A stretch of DNA of 41,618 nt, from positions 1-41,618 of the forward strand of contig CANQUI010000015.1 of the NCBI GenBank assembly GCA_947626995.1, given 5' to 3'. Positions 15,879 to 23,386 of the stretch are shown one piece after another (the stretch's first letter is position 1; the number at the start of each line of letters is the position of its first letter). The notes under the pieces were generated by a model, which was given only the letters and a program-made list of their open reading frames with translations, did not search any database and was not told the origin of the DNA. The translations under genes and the position numbers were made by a program. The DNA comes from an uncultured Eisenbergiella sp. (GTDB lineage: Bacteria > Bacillota > Clostridia > Lachnospirales > Lachnospiraceae).

Positions 15879-17470
15879 TTTGTACCTCCCGGTATCGTTG
15901 ATTTTTCGGATTTATATTTCATCAGGTTTTCCGCAAGCCCCAGAATCAGGAAAAGATAGGGGGCGCAGCAGATCTGCTGATAACAGAAAAAGTTGTGGGC
16001 GGCATAAGCCAGCACCGCCAGGGCGCCCATCAGGGCGAGAGGCGTCTTTTGGCGCGCCCTGAAAAACCGGCAAAAGGCGACGGCCAGAAGAAGGCAAAAG
16101 GCCAAAAGGCCGACGATGCCCATACAGAACAAAAGATTTAAAAATTCGTTGTGGGCGTTGGTGAGCGTCTGATTCTGCCCGAAAAAGTGATGGAGCCGGG
16201 CGCCCAGCTGCGCATCGCGGTAGCAGTAGGCCGAAAAACAGTCGCAGCCCACGCCCACAAGCTTTCGGCCAAAGGGAAGCGCCCAAAAGGCCTGCAGGGT
16301 GAAGAACCAGATAAAGCCCCGGGAATTGCCCCACTGCCGGTCAAAAAGAAGATACTGATTCCGGCTTTGGAAGCCGAACCAGTCCTGCAGCAGGCCGGAG
16401 GTGTTGAAAAAAACCGCGAGCGGGTAGGCGGCCAGGAGAAAAAGGACGGCGGCGGCAGAGATTTTGCGCAGCCGTTTCCCTATAGAGGTCATGGACAGGT
16501 CCGGGCGGCGCAGGCGAAAATACAGAAACGCCGCGTACAAAAGGGCGACGGCCGCAAACAACAGCCAGGTCGCCGTACTCTGGGAAAAAAACTCGGACAC
16601 GGCGCCCAGTTTAACGGCCCGCTGCGGAAAGAAAAGCTGCAGGACGCCCATCAGCTTAAAGCTTCCCAGCATCAAAAGGACGGTCTCAAAAAAGCATTCC
16701 ATCCGGTCGGGATCGTCGCAGGAGGCCAGAAACAGTCCGAAAAACAAAAATCCAAGGGAGAAAAAAGCGCTGTCGCTGTTTTGCGTCACCGCGCCGGAAA
16801 ACCCCAGCACACAGTGAAGCCCGGCGAAAAACCGGACGACAGGGGAATGGCTGACAAAAAAGACGGTCACGCCCACCGTCAGGACGGTGCACAGATAACC
16901 GGAATACCAGGAGGCCTGCCCTACGGTGGATAAAAAGAGAAGGCGAAGGGAATCGTTCAGGCCGTCGTATACGCCCAGAGGATCTATGCCAAACCGGTTT
17001 AACAGGCCCAGAAGAAATACGAGGGAGGAGCCGAAAAAATGGCCGGCAAAAAGGAGCGTGCGGGGGAGAGGCAGCCGGGAGATCAGAAAGTAGGAAAGCA
17101 CGAACAAAAGCTGTGTGCCAAGCCCCATGAACCAGCCGTTCGCGCCGGTAAAGGCGCGGGTGCGGTCAACGGAAAAAACCCAGGATAAGAGGGCGGCGCC
17201 CAGATAAAGAAGCATGGCCAGATCCAGCGCGCCGAGTTTCCTTTCGGATCCGGCGCAAAGGAGCGTACCGCAGAAAAAAAGCGCGGCCGGAACCAGAAGC
17301 AGCAGGCCGGACCAGAGAAAAAACCCGTATTTTCCGTCGCCCAGCTTCACATAGTGGTCTTTCATATAAAGCGGGAAGACCGTCAGAATCAGAAAACACC
17401 AGATCCCGGTCAGCGCCCCGGCGATCGTTTCAGATCGTTTTGGGAAGTTCCATTTTTTCATCCAGTTCAT
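15875..17470 (-). CDS. O-antigen ligase/polymerase-like membrane protein
   Basis: A 531-residue integral membrane protein with about eleven to twelve hydrophobic segments and the Wzy_C/O-antigen ligase signature region near the C-terminus (TNAHNEFLNLLFCMGIVGLLAF), preceded by a large extracytoplasmic loop. Proteins of this family join or polymerise lipid-linked glycans outside the membrane. In a Gram-positive host it could act on a teichoic-acid-like or capsular glycan, or glycosylate proteins. Its 5' end overlaps the RluA-type gene by 41 bases and its 3' end overlaps the acetyltransferase gene by four, so it is in the middle of a coupled operon. The AAAGGATATGCT ribosome binding site supports the ATG at 17470. 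Confidence 0.8.
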   Translation of the reverse strand: MNWMKKWNFPKRSETIAGALTGIWCFLILTVFPLYMKDHYVKLGDGKYGFFLWSGLLLLVPAALFFCGTLLCAGSERKLGALDLAMLLYLGAALLSWVFSVDRTRAFTGANGWFMGLGTQLLFVLSYFLISRLPLPRTLLFAGHFFGSSLVFLLGLLNRFGIDPLGVYDGLNDSLRLLFLSTVGQASWYSGYLCTVLTVGVTVFFVSHSPVVRFFAGLHCVLGFSGAVTQNSDSAFFSLGFLFFGLFLASCDDPDRMECFFETVLLMLGSFKLMGVLQLFFPQRAVKLGAVSEFFSQSTATWLLFAAVALLYAAFLYFRLRRPDLSMTSIGKRLRKISAAAVLFLLAAYPLAVFFNTSGLLQDWFGFQSRNQYLLFDRQWGNSRGFIWFFTLQAFWALPFGRKLVGVGCDCFSAYCYRDAQLGARLHHFFGQNQTLTNAHNEFLNLLFCMGIVGLLAFCLLLAVAFCRFFRARQKTPLALMGALAVLAYAAHNFFCYQQICCAPYLFLILGLAENLMKYKSEKSTIPGGTK

Positions 17471-18107
17471 AGCATATCCTTTTTCGGGTCCGCGGATGGA
17501 GAAACGACAATTTTACCGCTTCCAGACAGATGGCGCCGGCGCTGCAGGGGGAATCAAAGGCCCCGTAGCGCGTGTCCCCCAGAATCGGCATCCCTGCATG
17601 GGAAAGCTGCAGCCGGATCTGATGATAGCGGCCGGTCTTTAACGAGATTTCAAGCAACGCAAGATTCCCCTCCCGCTGCAGGCAGCGGTAGGAAAGCTGT
17701 GCCAGTTTGGCGCCCGGTTCCTCGGGACGCGCGATGCGGGCCGTATTGTCCGCGTCCTTTTTTATATAGTCGGTCAGGGTTTCTTCTTTTACCGAAGCCC
17801 TCGGAAGGCCGGGATTTTCGGAAACGACGATGGCGCGATAGGTTTTCTCCATCTGACGGCTGCGGGACTGCGCGCTGAGATCGGCGGCGGCTTTTTTATT
17901 TTTGGCAAAGACCAGAAGACCGGATACGGGCCGGTCCAGCCTGTGAATGACGCCCAGGTAGGGAGACGGCCCGCCCTTTTGCGCCAGATAATTTTTCAGC
18001 TCGCTCACCATATCCGGTTCAAACGCGCGGCCGCTTTGCACCGCCAGCCCCGCCGGTTTGCGGCAGACAAAAAGATCCGAATCCTCATACAGGATGTTTG
18101 TTTTCAT
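17430..18107 (-). CDS. RluA-family pseudouridine synthase
   Basis: A 225-residue RNA pseudouridine synthase without an S4 domain. The catalytic motif is HRLDRPVSGLLVFAK with Asp58, and the later SLKTGRYHQIRLQLSHAGMPILGD block matches the RluA/RluD/TruC group. The RNA target cannot be read from the sequence; the short form resembles TruC or small RluD-like enzymes. It lies 20 bases after the response regulator gene and overlaps the O-antigen-ligase-like gene by 41 bases, an odd operon partner for both. Confidence 0.92.
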   Translation of the reverse strand: MKTNILYEDSDLFVCRKPAGLAVQSGRAFEPDMVSELKNYLAQKGGPSPYLGVIHRLDRPVSGLLVFAKNKKAAADLSAQSRSRQMEKTYRAIVVSENPGLPRASVKEETLTDYIKKDADNTARIARPEEPGAKLAQLSYRCLQREGNLALLEISLKTGRYHQIRLQLSHAGMPILGDTRYGAFDSPCSAGAICLEAVKLSFLHPRTRKRICYELDEKMELPKTI

Positions 18108-18127
18108 TTCGCAGACTCCCGGTAAAC

Positions 18128-18817
18128 TCAGATCTTGAAGCGGTATCCGACGCCCCAGATCGTTTCGATATATTGGGGGTGGGCGGTATCAAATTCCACT
18201 TTTTCCCGGATCTTTTTGATGTGGACGGTCACGGTGGCGATGTCTCCGATGGATTCCATATCCCAGATCTCCCGGAAGAGCTCCTCCTTGGTAAAGACAT
18301 GGTTGGGATTTTCCGCCAAAAAGGTCAACAGATCGAATTCCTTGGTGGTAAACGATTTTTCTTCCCCGTCCACCCAGACGCGGCGCGCGGTTTTGTCGAT
18401 TTTAAGCCCCCGAATCTCGATGATGTCGTTCGCCTTCTGGTGGCTGCTGGTCAGCCGTTCATAGCGGGCCATATGCGCTTTGACCCGGGCGACCAGTTCG
18501 CTGGGCGAGAAGGGCTTGGTCATATAGTCGTCCGCTCCCAGGCCCAGCCCCCGGATCTTGTCAATGTCGTCCTTTTTGGCGCTGACCATCAAGATGGGAA
18601 TGTTCTTTTCATCCCGGATCCGGCGGCATACCTCAAAGCCGTCGATACCGGGCAGCATCAGATCCAGCACGACCAGATCGAAGTCCTCTTTCAGCGCCCG
18701 CAAAAGACCGGTATCCCCGGCGTTTTCGATTTCCACCGAAAAACCGCTCAGTTCCAGATAATCCTTTTCCAGATCCGCAATCGCCACTTCATCCTCAATG
18801 ATCAATATCCTGCTCAT
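18128..18817 (-). CDS. OmpR/PhoB-family response regulator
   Basis: A two-domain DNA-binding response regulator of about 229 residues. The receiver domain has the acidic pocket IIEDE, the phosphoacceptor Asp in VVLDLMLPG (residue 52 from the chosen start), the conserved Ser in MVSAK and the KPFSPSEL lysine. The C-terminal winged helix includes FTTKEFDLLTFLAENPNHVF and TVTVHIKKIREKVE...GVGYRF. The ATG at 18817 follows AGGGAGGCAAGTGCGA; a GTG two codons earlier is possible but is too close to the ribosome binding site. It overlaps the 3' end of the kinase gene by 23 bases and is its obvious partner. Confidence 0.95.
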   Translation of the reverse strand: MSRILIIEDEVAIADLEKDYLELSGFSVEIENAGDTGLLRALKEDFDLVVLDLMLPGIDGFEVCRRIRDEKNIPILMVSAKKDDIDKIRGLGLGADDYMTKPFSPSELVARVKAHMARYERLTSSHQKANDIIEIRGLKIDKTARRVWVDGEEKSFTTKEFDLLTFLAENPNHVFTKEELFREIWDMESIGDIATVTVHIKKIREKVEFDTAHPQYIETIWGVGYRFKI

Positions 18818-20294
18818 TCGCACTTGCCTCCCTGTATTTTCGGATCACAAAGTGAAGGCAGGTGCCTTCGCCCTCTTTGCTGGTGGCCCAGATATAGCCG
18901 CCGTGATCCTCGATGATCTTTTTTACGATGGACAGCCCGATGCCGCTGCCGCCCTTTGTGGAATTGCGGGAGGCGTCCGTGCGGTAGAAGCGTTCGAAGA
19001 TGTTGGCCAGATCCTTGGCCGGGATGCCCTTGCCGTTGTCTTCGATCTCCACCCGGATGGAGTCCACCTCATCCAAAAGCCGGATGTCGATGATCCCCTG
19101 TTCCTTGTCCATATATTTGATGCTGTTGCCCACAATGTTGTTGATGACCTTTTTGAGCTGCTCCGGATCGGCGATGATCCGGGTCCCCGGCTCTACCAGA
19201 TTGGAGTAGTTGAGCCGGATATTTTTGGATTCCAGATCCAGTCCCACGTCCTCCACGCAGTCCCGGAAAAATTCCGCCACGTCCATCCGGTGAAAATTGT
19301 AGGGGATGCGGTTGTTGTCGATGCTGGAGTAGTAGGTCAGTTCATTGATCAGCCGGTCCATGTCGTTTGTCTTGGTATAGATCGTACGCAGATATTTCTC
19401 CCGGCGTTCGGGGGTGTCCGCGACGCCGTCTATGATGCCCTCCACATAGCCCTTGATGGCGGTGATGGGAGTCTTTAAGTCGTGGGTAATATTGCTGATC
19501 AGCTCCCGGTTCTGCCGCTCGTTGGAAAGCTTTTCCTCGGTGGATTCCTTCAGGCGCAGCCGCATGTCCTCATAGTTGCGGTACAGTTCGCCGATTTCAC
19601 TGTTGTCCCTGGATTCCAGCCGGTAGTCAAAGTTCCCTTCCGCAATCTTTTGCATCGCCAGGTTCAGCCGGTTGATGGGCAGGAACATACTCTGATGGAT
19701 CCAGCGGATCAGGATGACTGCCGTCAGAACCAAAATCAGGACGATGGCAAAGAACATATCCGTAAGGAAATGCCTGGAAAAGATGCTGGTGATCCGGGTG
19801 ACGATGAAAACGCTTCCCGGCGCGCCGTCCGAAAAACAAAAGTCGATCTGCTTGACCAGCTTGCGCAGGTCGTTCAGATAGTAGCCCGAATCCGCCCGTT
19901 TGCTCTGCCGCCCGTACTGGGGAAGGCGGTCGAAAATCAGAGCGGAGGCGGAGGCGTTGCCCGTATAGTACAGCGTGTTTTCCCTGCGGACAATCAGATA
20001 GGAAGATTTCTCCTCCGCCACGGCGTTGAGCTCGTTGAGATAATCCGGATCCTCCAGCCGGTCCGGCGCATTGTCGGCGTCGGCGGAGATGGTATGGAAC
20101 AGATCGTCTGTGCTCTGGCTGAAGGCGTCGATGGAGGCGGACATCATGCTCAGGTCCGTCGTCTCCAGCCCGGATTTCTGATCCGACGAACGGATCAGGG
20201 CCGTGCCGATGGTCATGAACGCGATCAGCACCAGAAGCGTGGGGAGCAATATGACGGCAAAAAAGGTAATGGTCAGCTTGGTCTTAAATTTCAT
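18795..20294 (-). CDS. Membrane sensor histidine kinase
   Basis: A 499-residue kinase with one N-terminal membrane helix (residues ~8-28), an extracytoplasmic sensor region of roughly 140 residues, a second helix (~178-197), a HAMP domain, and the catalytic core. The phosphoacceptor is His271 in ITHDLKTPITAIKGYVEG; the N box is NNIVGNSIKY, then DNGKGIP, FERFYRTD and GGSGIGLSI. It should phosphorylate the response regulator encoded immediately downstream with a 23-base overlap. The sensed signal is unknown; the downstream envelope-glycan genes suggest cell-surface conditions, which is inference. The start has AAAGGA eight bases upstream. Confidence 0.95.
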   Translation of the reverse strand: MKFKTKLTITFFAVILLPTLLVLIAFMTIGTALIRSSDQKSGLETTDLSMMSASIDAFSQSTDDLFHTISADADNAPDRLEDPDYLNELNAVAEEKSSYLIVRRENTLYYTGNASASALIFDRLPQYGRQSKRADSGYYLNDLRKLVKQIDFCFSDGAPGSVFIVTRITSIFSRHFLTDMFFAIVLILVLTAVILIRWIHQSMFLPINRLNLAMQKIAEGNFDYRLESRDNSEIGELYRNYEDMRLRLKESTEEKLSNERQNRELISNITHDLKTPITAIKGYVEGIIDGVADTPERREKYLRTIYTKTNDMDRLINELTYYSSIDNNRIPYNFHRMDVAEFFRDCVEDVGLDLESKNIRLNYSNLVEPGTRIIADPEQLKKVINNIVGNSIKYMDKEQGIIDIRLLDEVDSIRVEIEDNGKGIPAKDLANIFERFYRTDASRNSTKGGSGIGLSIVKKIIEDHGGYIWATSKEGEGTCLHFVIRKYREASANEQDIDH

Positions 20295-20416
20295 ATTCGG
20301 ATTCCTTTCGGCATATCCTGCGGGCCGTCGGCGGCACCCTATTCACAGTATATCATAAACTGCGCGCCATTTTATAAAATTGTAAAAATTATATTCTAAA
20401 ACTTTTCTAAAACCGT

Positions 20417-20472
20417 TTGACAGGGCGCAGCGTTTCTCCTATAATCAAAGTAAATTAGGAATGATTCTTGAT
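20417..20472 (+). promoter_or_regulatory. perR promoter with downstream palindrome
   Basis: TTGACA (20417-20422) and TATAAT (20440-20445) with a 17-base spacer form a consensus sigma-A promoter. A GAATGATTC palindrome (20459-20467) inside an AT-rich stretch lies a few bases after the expected start site, a plausible Fur/PerR-type autoregulatory operator. Confidence 0.8.
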
Positions 20473-20492
20473 TTTGAGACGAGGTATCCTGC

Positions 20493-20894
20493 ATGTCCGC
20501 CGTAAAGTACAGTCGTCAGAGGGAGGCAATCAAACGCTTTCTCACAAGCCGCCGGGACCATCCCACGGCGGATATGGTGTACTGCGCTGTCCGCAGCGAG
20601 TTCCCCCATATCAGCCTGGGCACCGTTTACCGCAATCTGGCGCTGCTGGCGGAGCAGGGAGAGATCGCGCGGCTGCGTCTGGGAGACGGGGTCGACCGGT
20701 TCGATCCCGACGTTTCGCCGCATCACCATTTTATCTGCAGCCAGTGCGGCGCCGTCCGGGATCTTGCGCTGGGCCAATACGCGGCCGCCATCGACGGCCT
20801 GTCGGGCAAACGCATCGACGGCAGCCTGGTCAGAGGCAGCGTGGCCTACTGCTACGGGATCTGCGCCGAATGTCTCGGTCAGGAGAAGGGTTGA
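20493..20894 (+). CDS. perR: PerR-type peroxide-sensing Fur-family repressor
   Basis: A 133-residue Fur-family regulator. Aligning it by eye to Bacillus PerR places all five regulatory metal ligands: H23, D71, H77, H79 and D90. The structural zinc site is C82/C85 and C124/C127. An Asp (D71) at the position that distinguishes PerR from Fur supports peroxide sensing by metal-catalysed oxidation. The helix-turn-helix is around FPHISLGTVYRNLALLAEQGE. It is followed 127 bases later by reverse rubrerythrin, a peroxide-reducing enzyme and a natural target. It sits under a consensus promoter with a palindrome that may be its own operator. Confidence 0.9.
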   Translation: MSAVKYSRQREAIKRFLTSRRDHPTADMVYCAVRSEFPHISLGTVYRNLALLAEQGEIARLRLGDGVDRFDPDVSPHHHFICSQCGAVRDLALGQYAAAIDGLSGKRIDGSLVRGSVAYCYGICAECLGQEKG

Positions 20895-20971
20895 GCAAAA
20901 CGCGTCCTTTTGTTCCTTATAGATAGGAAGAAGAAAAGGAGAAAAGGCGCGGACGGATGGACGTCAAGCTT

Positions 20972-20988
20972 CCGGGATCTGTTCCCGG
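20972..20988 (+). other. Intercistronic hairpin before reverse rubrerythrin
   Basis: CCGGGA (20972-20977) and TCCCGG (20983-20988) form a perfect 6-bp stem with a five-base loop, 33 bases before the rubrerythrin ATG. No T-run follows, so it is not a normal terminator. It may mark a processed or stabilised 5' end of the rubrerythrin message. Confidence 0.5.
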
Positions 20989-21021
20989 TTGAAATATTTT
21001 CATGAAAAGGAGAGAAGCAAT

Positions 21022-21561
21022 ATGAAATTCGTATGTCAGGTATGTGGTTATGTCCATGAAGGCGATGCGGCCCCCGCATCCTGCCCCATCTGCAAGGCGC
21101 CCGCGGAGAAGTTTACCGCGCAGGCGGAAGAGAAGGTCTGGGCGGCGGAGCATGTGGTAGGAGTGGCGCAGGGCGCGCCCGAGGATATCCTGGCGGATCT
21201 GAGAGCCAATTTTTCCGGCGAGTGCTCCGAGGTAGGCATGTATCTTGCCATGGCGAGAGTGGCGCATCGGGAAGGTTATCCGGAGATCGGACTTTACTGG
21301 GAAAAGGCGGCCTATGAAGAGGCGGAGCATGCGGCGAAGTTTGCGGAGCTTCTGGGCGAGGTGGTGACCGATTCCACCAAGAAGAATCTGGAGATGAGAG
21401 TGGAAGCCGAAAACGGCGCGACCGCCGGCAAGTTTGATCTGGCCAAGAGAGCGAAGGCGCTGAATCTGGATGCGATCCACGATACCGTGCATGAGATGGC
21501 AAGGGACGAGGCCAGACACGGCAAGGCCTTTGAAGGGCTGCTCAAGCGGTACTTTGGTTAA
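21022..21561 (+). CDS. rbr: Reverse rubrerythrin (NADH peroxidase component)
   Basis: A 179-residue rubrerythrin with the rubredoxin domain first: C5xxC8 and C21xxC24 bind one iron. The four-helix diiron domain follows, with [39 protein letters not shown] and [14 protein letters not shown] supplying Glu and His ligands. This order is the reverse form known in clostridia to reduce hydrogen peroxide with electrons from NADH. I start at 21022, where AAAAGGAGA lies upstream; an earlier in-frame ATG at 20989 has no good ribosome binding site. It lies downstream of perR and is followed by two hairpin terminators. Confidence 0.94.
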   Translation: MKFVCQVCGYVHEGDAAPASCPICKAPAEKFTAQAEEKVWAAEHVVGVAQGAPEDILADLRANFSGECSEVGMYLAMARVAHREGYPEIGLYWEKAAYEEAEHAAKFAELLGEVVTDSTKKNLEMRVEAENGATAGKFDLAKRAKALNLDAIHDTVHEMARDEARHGKAFEGLLKRYFG

Positions 21562-21582
21562 TCAAATAAGAGAAGGATCTGA

Positions 21583-21611
21583 AGCGCCGGGCTGTGTCCC
21601 GGCGCTTTTTT
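21583..21611 (+). terminator. Terminator after reverse rubrerythrin
   Basis: AGCGCCGGG (21583-21591) pairs exactly with CCCGGCGCT (21598-21606) over a six-base loop and runs into TTTTTT. Confidence 0.93.
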
Positions 21612-21628
21612 GTACAAAAACCGACCGG

Positions 21629-21662
21629 CGGCGCCCCCCTGTGAAACGGGGGACGCCGTTTT
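21629..21662 (+). terminator. Second, back-up terminator-like hairpin
   Basis: CGGCG-c-CCCCC (21629-21639) pairs with GGGGG-a-CGCCG (21648-21658) with one internal mismatch, followed by TTTT. It lies about 20 bases after the first terminator, so the two act in tandem. Confidence 0.65.
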
Positions 21663-21776
21663 ATGTTATTTTCCCAACTTTTTCATCATTTTCTCTTAGA
21701 TTTTGCACAACGTCTCCCTTTTCCGACAACGTTTTTTCAAACGGGATTTCATTTATGCTCAAAAACAGGGAAAGAT

Positions 21777-21799
21777 ATTTGTGTACATTGTACACAAAT
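21777..21799. promoter_or_regulatory. Perfect 11-bp palindrome upstream of the sugar operon
   Basis: ATTTGTGTACA (21777-21787) and TGTACACAAAT (21789-21799) are exact reverse complements around a single base. It is centred about 77 bases before the expected transcription start of the sugar transport operon, in the AT-rich 397-base gap between rubrerythrin and the binding-protein gene. The position suits an activator or a distal operator. Apart from the terminators, this palindrome and the promoter, I see nothing else in the gap. Confidence 0.7.
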
Positions 21800-21829
21800 T
21801 GAGAAAAAATTTCTTGTGATATTTTACTA

Positions 21830-21881
21830 TTGCAAATAAGATTACAAGTTGATAAGATTTAGGCAAGACGGTTACCGTCTT
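21830..21881 (+). promoter_or_regulatory. Sugar operon promoter with operator over the start site
   Basis: TTGCAA (21830-21835) and TAAGAT (21853-21858) are 17 bases apart, a plausible sigma-A promoter. AAGACGGT (21865-21872) and ACCGTCTT (21874-21881) form a perfect 8-bp palindrome around one base exactly where transcription would begin. Its size and placement are those of a LacI-type repressor operator; no LacI gene is in the window. Confidence 0.65.
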
Positions 21882-21958
21882 ATTTTATCCTGTTTATTAG
21901 TATTCTATTCCAATAGAGTATCTAATAAAAATATAAAACAAAAAGGAGAGGATACATC

Positions 21959-23272
21959 ATGAAAAAGCGTGTACTGGCATTGCTGATGACAGCCGCTATG
22001 GTTTCCACCATGTTGACCGCCTGCGGCGGCAGCGGATCCACCAGCACAGACACAACCACACCCGCAGCAGATGAGACGACTCCCGCTGCCGAGACCGAAG
22101 CGGCTACGCAGGCCCCTGAGGACATCGACTACGGCACCGGCGAGATCATGGTTTGGGTCGCAGAGAACGTGCAGGACTTTACCGAGGATCAGATCGCTGC
22201 ATTCCAGGAAGCAAACCCTCAGTTTGCCGGCTATACCGTAACGGTTCAGCCCGTAGGCGAAGGCGATGCTGCCAACAACATGCTCACCGACGTAGCAGGC
22301 GGCGCTGATATCTATGGTTTCGCACAGGATCAGCTGGCCCGTCTGATCAGCGCAGGCGCGATCGCACCTGTTACCGGTGACTATGCGACCTTTGTAAACG
22401 AGCAGAACGATGCAGGCGCAGCTGCGGCGGCTACGGTAGGGGATACCGTTTATGCGTTCCCTATTACCTCCGACAACGGCTACTTCCTGTATTATGACAG
22501 CAGCGTTGTAACCGATCCCACTTCTCTGGACGCCATCATCGCGGACTGCGAAGCGGCGAACAAGGGCTTCTACATGGAGATCAACTCCGGCTGGTATCAG
22601 CCTGCGTTCTTCTTCGGCGCCGGATGTACTCTGACCTATGAAGCGGATGCGGAAGGCAACTTCACCTCCTGCAATACCGACTATGCTTCCGAGAATGGTC
22701 TGGCAGCTCTGAAGGCGATGATCGCACTGCACAAGTCTCCTGCATTCACCAACGGTTCTGATCTTAGCAAAGCTACCAACCCTGGCGCTATCGTAGACGG
22801 CACCTGGGATGCGGGCGTAGCACAGGAGAAATTCGGCGACAATTACGCCTGCGCGAAACTGCCTTCCTTCACGGTAGACGGCAAGACCTATCCTCTGGGC
22901 GGCTTCGGCGGATTCAAGCTTATCGGCGTGAAGCCTCAGGAAGATGCCAACAAGTATCAGGTTTGCCTGGCTATGGCGCAGTTCCTGTCCAACGAAGAGA
23001 CGCAGCTGGCTCGTTATGAAGAGGCAGGCTGGGGTCCTTCCAACGTAGCGGCACAGCAGAGCGATGCGGTTAAGGCTGACGAGGCTCTGTCCGCACTGGC
23101 TGAGCAGCTGGCCAACACGATCCCTCAGGGTCAGTACCCGAACGACTACTGGTCATTGGCTACTTCCCTGGGCGATTCCATTATCGCCGGCGACTATGAC
23201 AACGCTTCCGATGACGACCTGATGAAGGTTCTGGAAGAGTTCCAGGCGACCTGTGAGTCTTACGCTCAGTAA
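21959..23272 (+). CDS. Sugar ABC transporter substrate-binding lipoprotein (family 1)
   Basis: A 437-residue extracellular solute-binding protein of the maltose/oligosaccharide group. The signal peptide ends in a lipobox LTAC (Cys22), followed by a Ser/Thr/Ala/Glu linker of about 40 residues that tethers it to the membrane. The mature fold shows typical motifs: GEIMVWVAENVQDF, YAFPITSDNGYFLYYD and GPSNVAAQ. Its codon use is visibly different from its neighbours (many GCA, GTA, CCT, GCT), as expected for a highly expressed binding protein. It opens an operon with two permeases, and a hairpin just after its stop could keep its message more abundant. Substrate cannot be fixed; maltodextrin or galacto-oligosaccharide are the best guesses from nearby enzymes. 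Confidence 0.93.
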   Translation: MKKRVLALLMTAAMVSTMLTACGGSGSTSTDTTTPAADETTPAAETEAATQAPEDIDYGTGEIMVWVAENVQDFTEDQIAAFQEANPQFAGYTVTVQPVGEGDAANNMLTDVAGGADIYGFAQDQLARLISAGAIAPVTGDYATFVNEQNDAGAAAAATVGDTVYAFPITSDNGYFLYYDSSVVTDPTSLDAIIADCEAANKGFYMEINSGWYQPAFFFGAGCTLTYEADAEGNFTSCNTDYASENGLAALKAMIALHKSPAFTNGSDLSKATNPGAIVDGTWDAGVAQEKFGDNYACAKLPSFTVDGKTYPLGGFGGFKLIGVKPQEDANKYQVCLAMAQFLSNEETQLARYEEAGWGPSNVAAQQSDAVKADEALSALAEQLANTIPQGQYPNDYWSLATSLGDSIIAGDYDNASDDDLMKVLEEFQATCESYAQ

Positions 23273-23323
23273 AATGGAATATTGACAGTAAGAAACACGG
23301 GATTTCTTATTATCATGAATGTG

Positions 23324-23350
23324 ACAGGGGGAAATCTTTTCCCCCTGTTT
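23324..23350 (+). terminator. Intercistronic hairpin after the binding-protein gene
   Basis: ACAGGGGGAAA (23324-23334) and TTTCCCCCTGT (23338-23348) form a perfect 11-bp stem over three bases, followed only by TTTCATT. It lies between the binding-protein and permease genes, where attenuation or 3' end stabilisation commonly sets a high binding-protein to permease ratio. Confidence 0.75.
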
Positions 23351-23386
23351 CATTATAAAAACAAATGTCTGGAGGGGTAAGTAACT

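Noticed and set aside
20957-20992. A 12-codon leader peptide between perR and rubrerythrin
   Set aside because: The nearest ribosome binding site is too far from the ATG and the peptide has no regulatory codon run; the hairpin inside it is the stronger signal.
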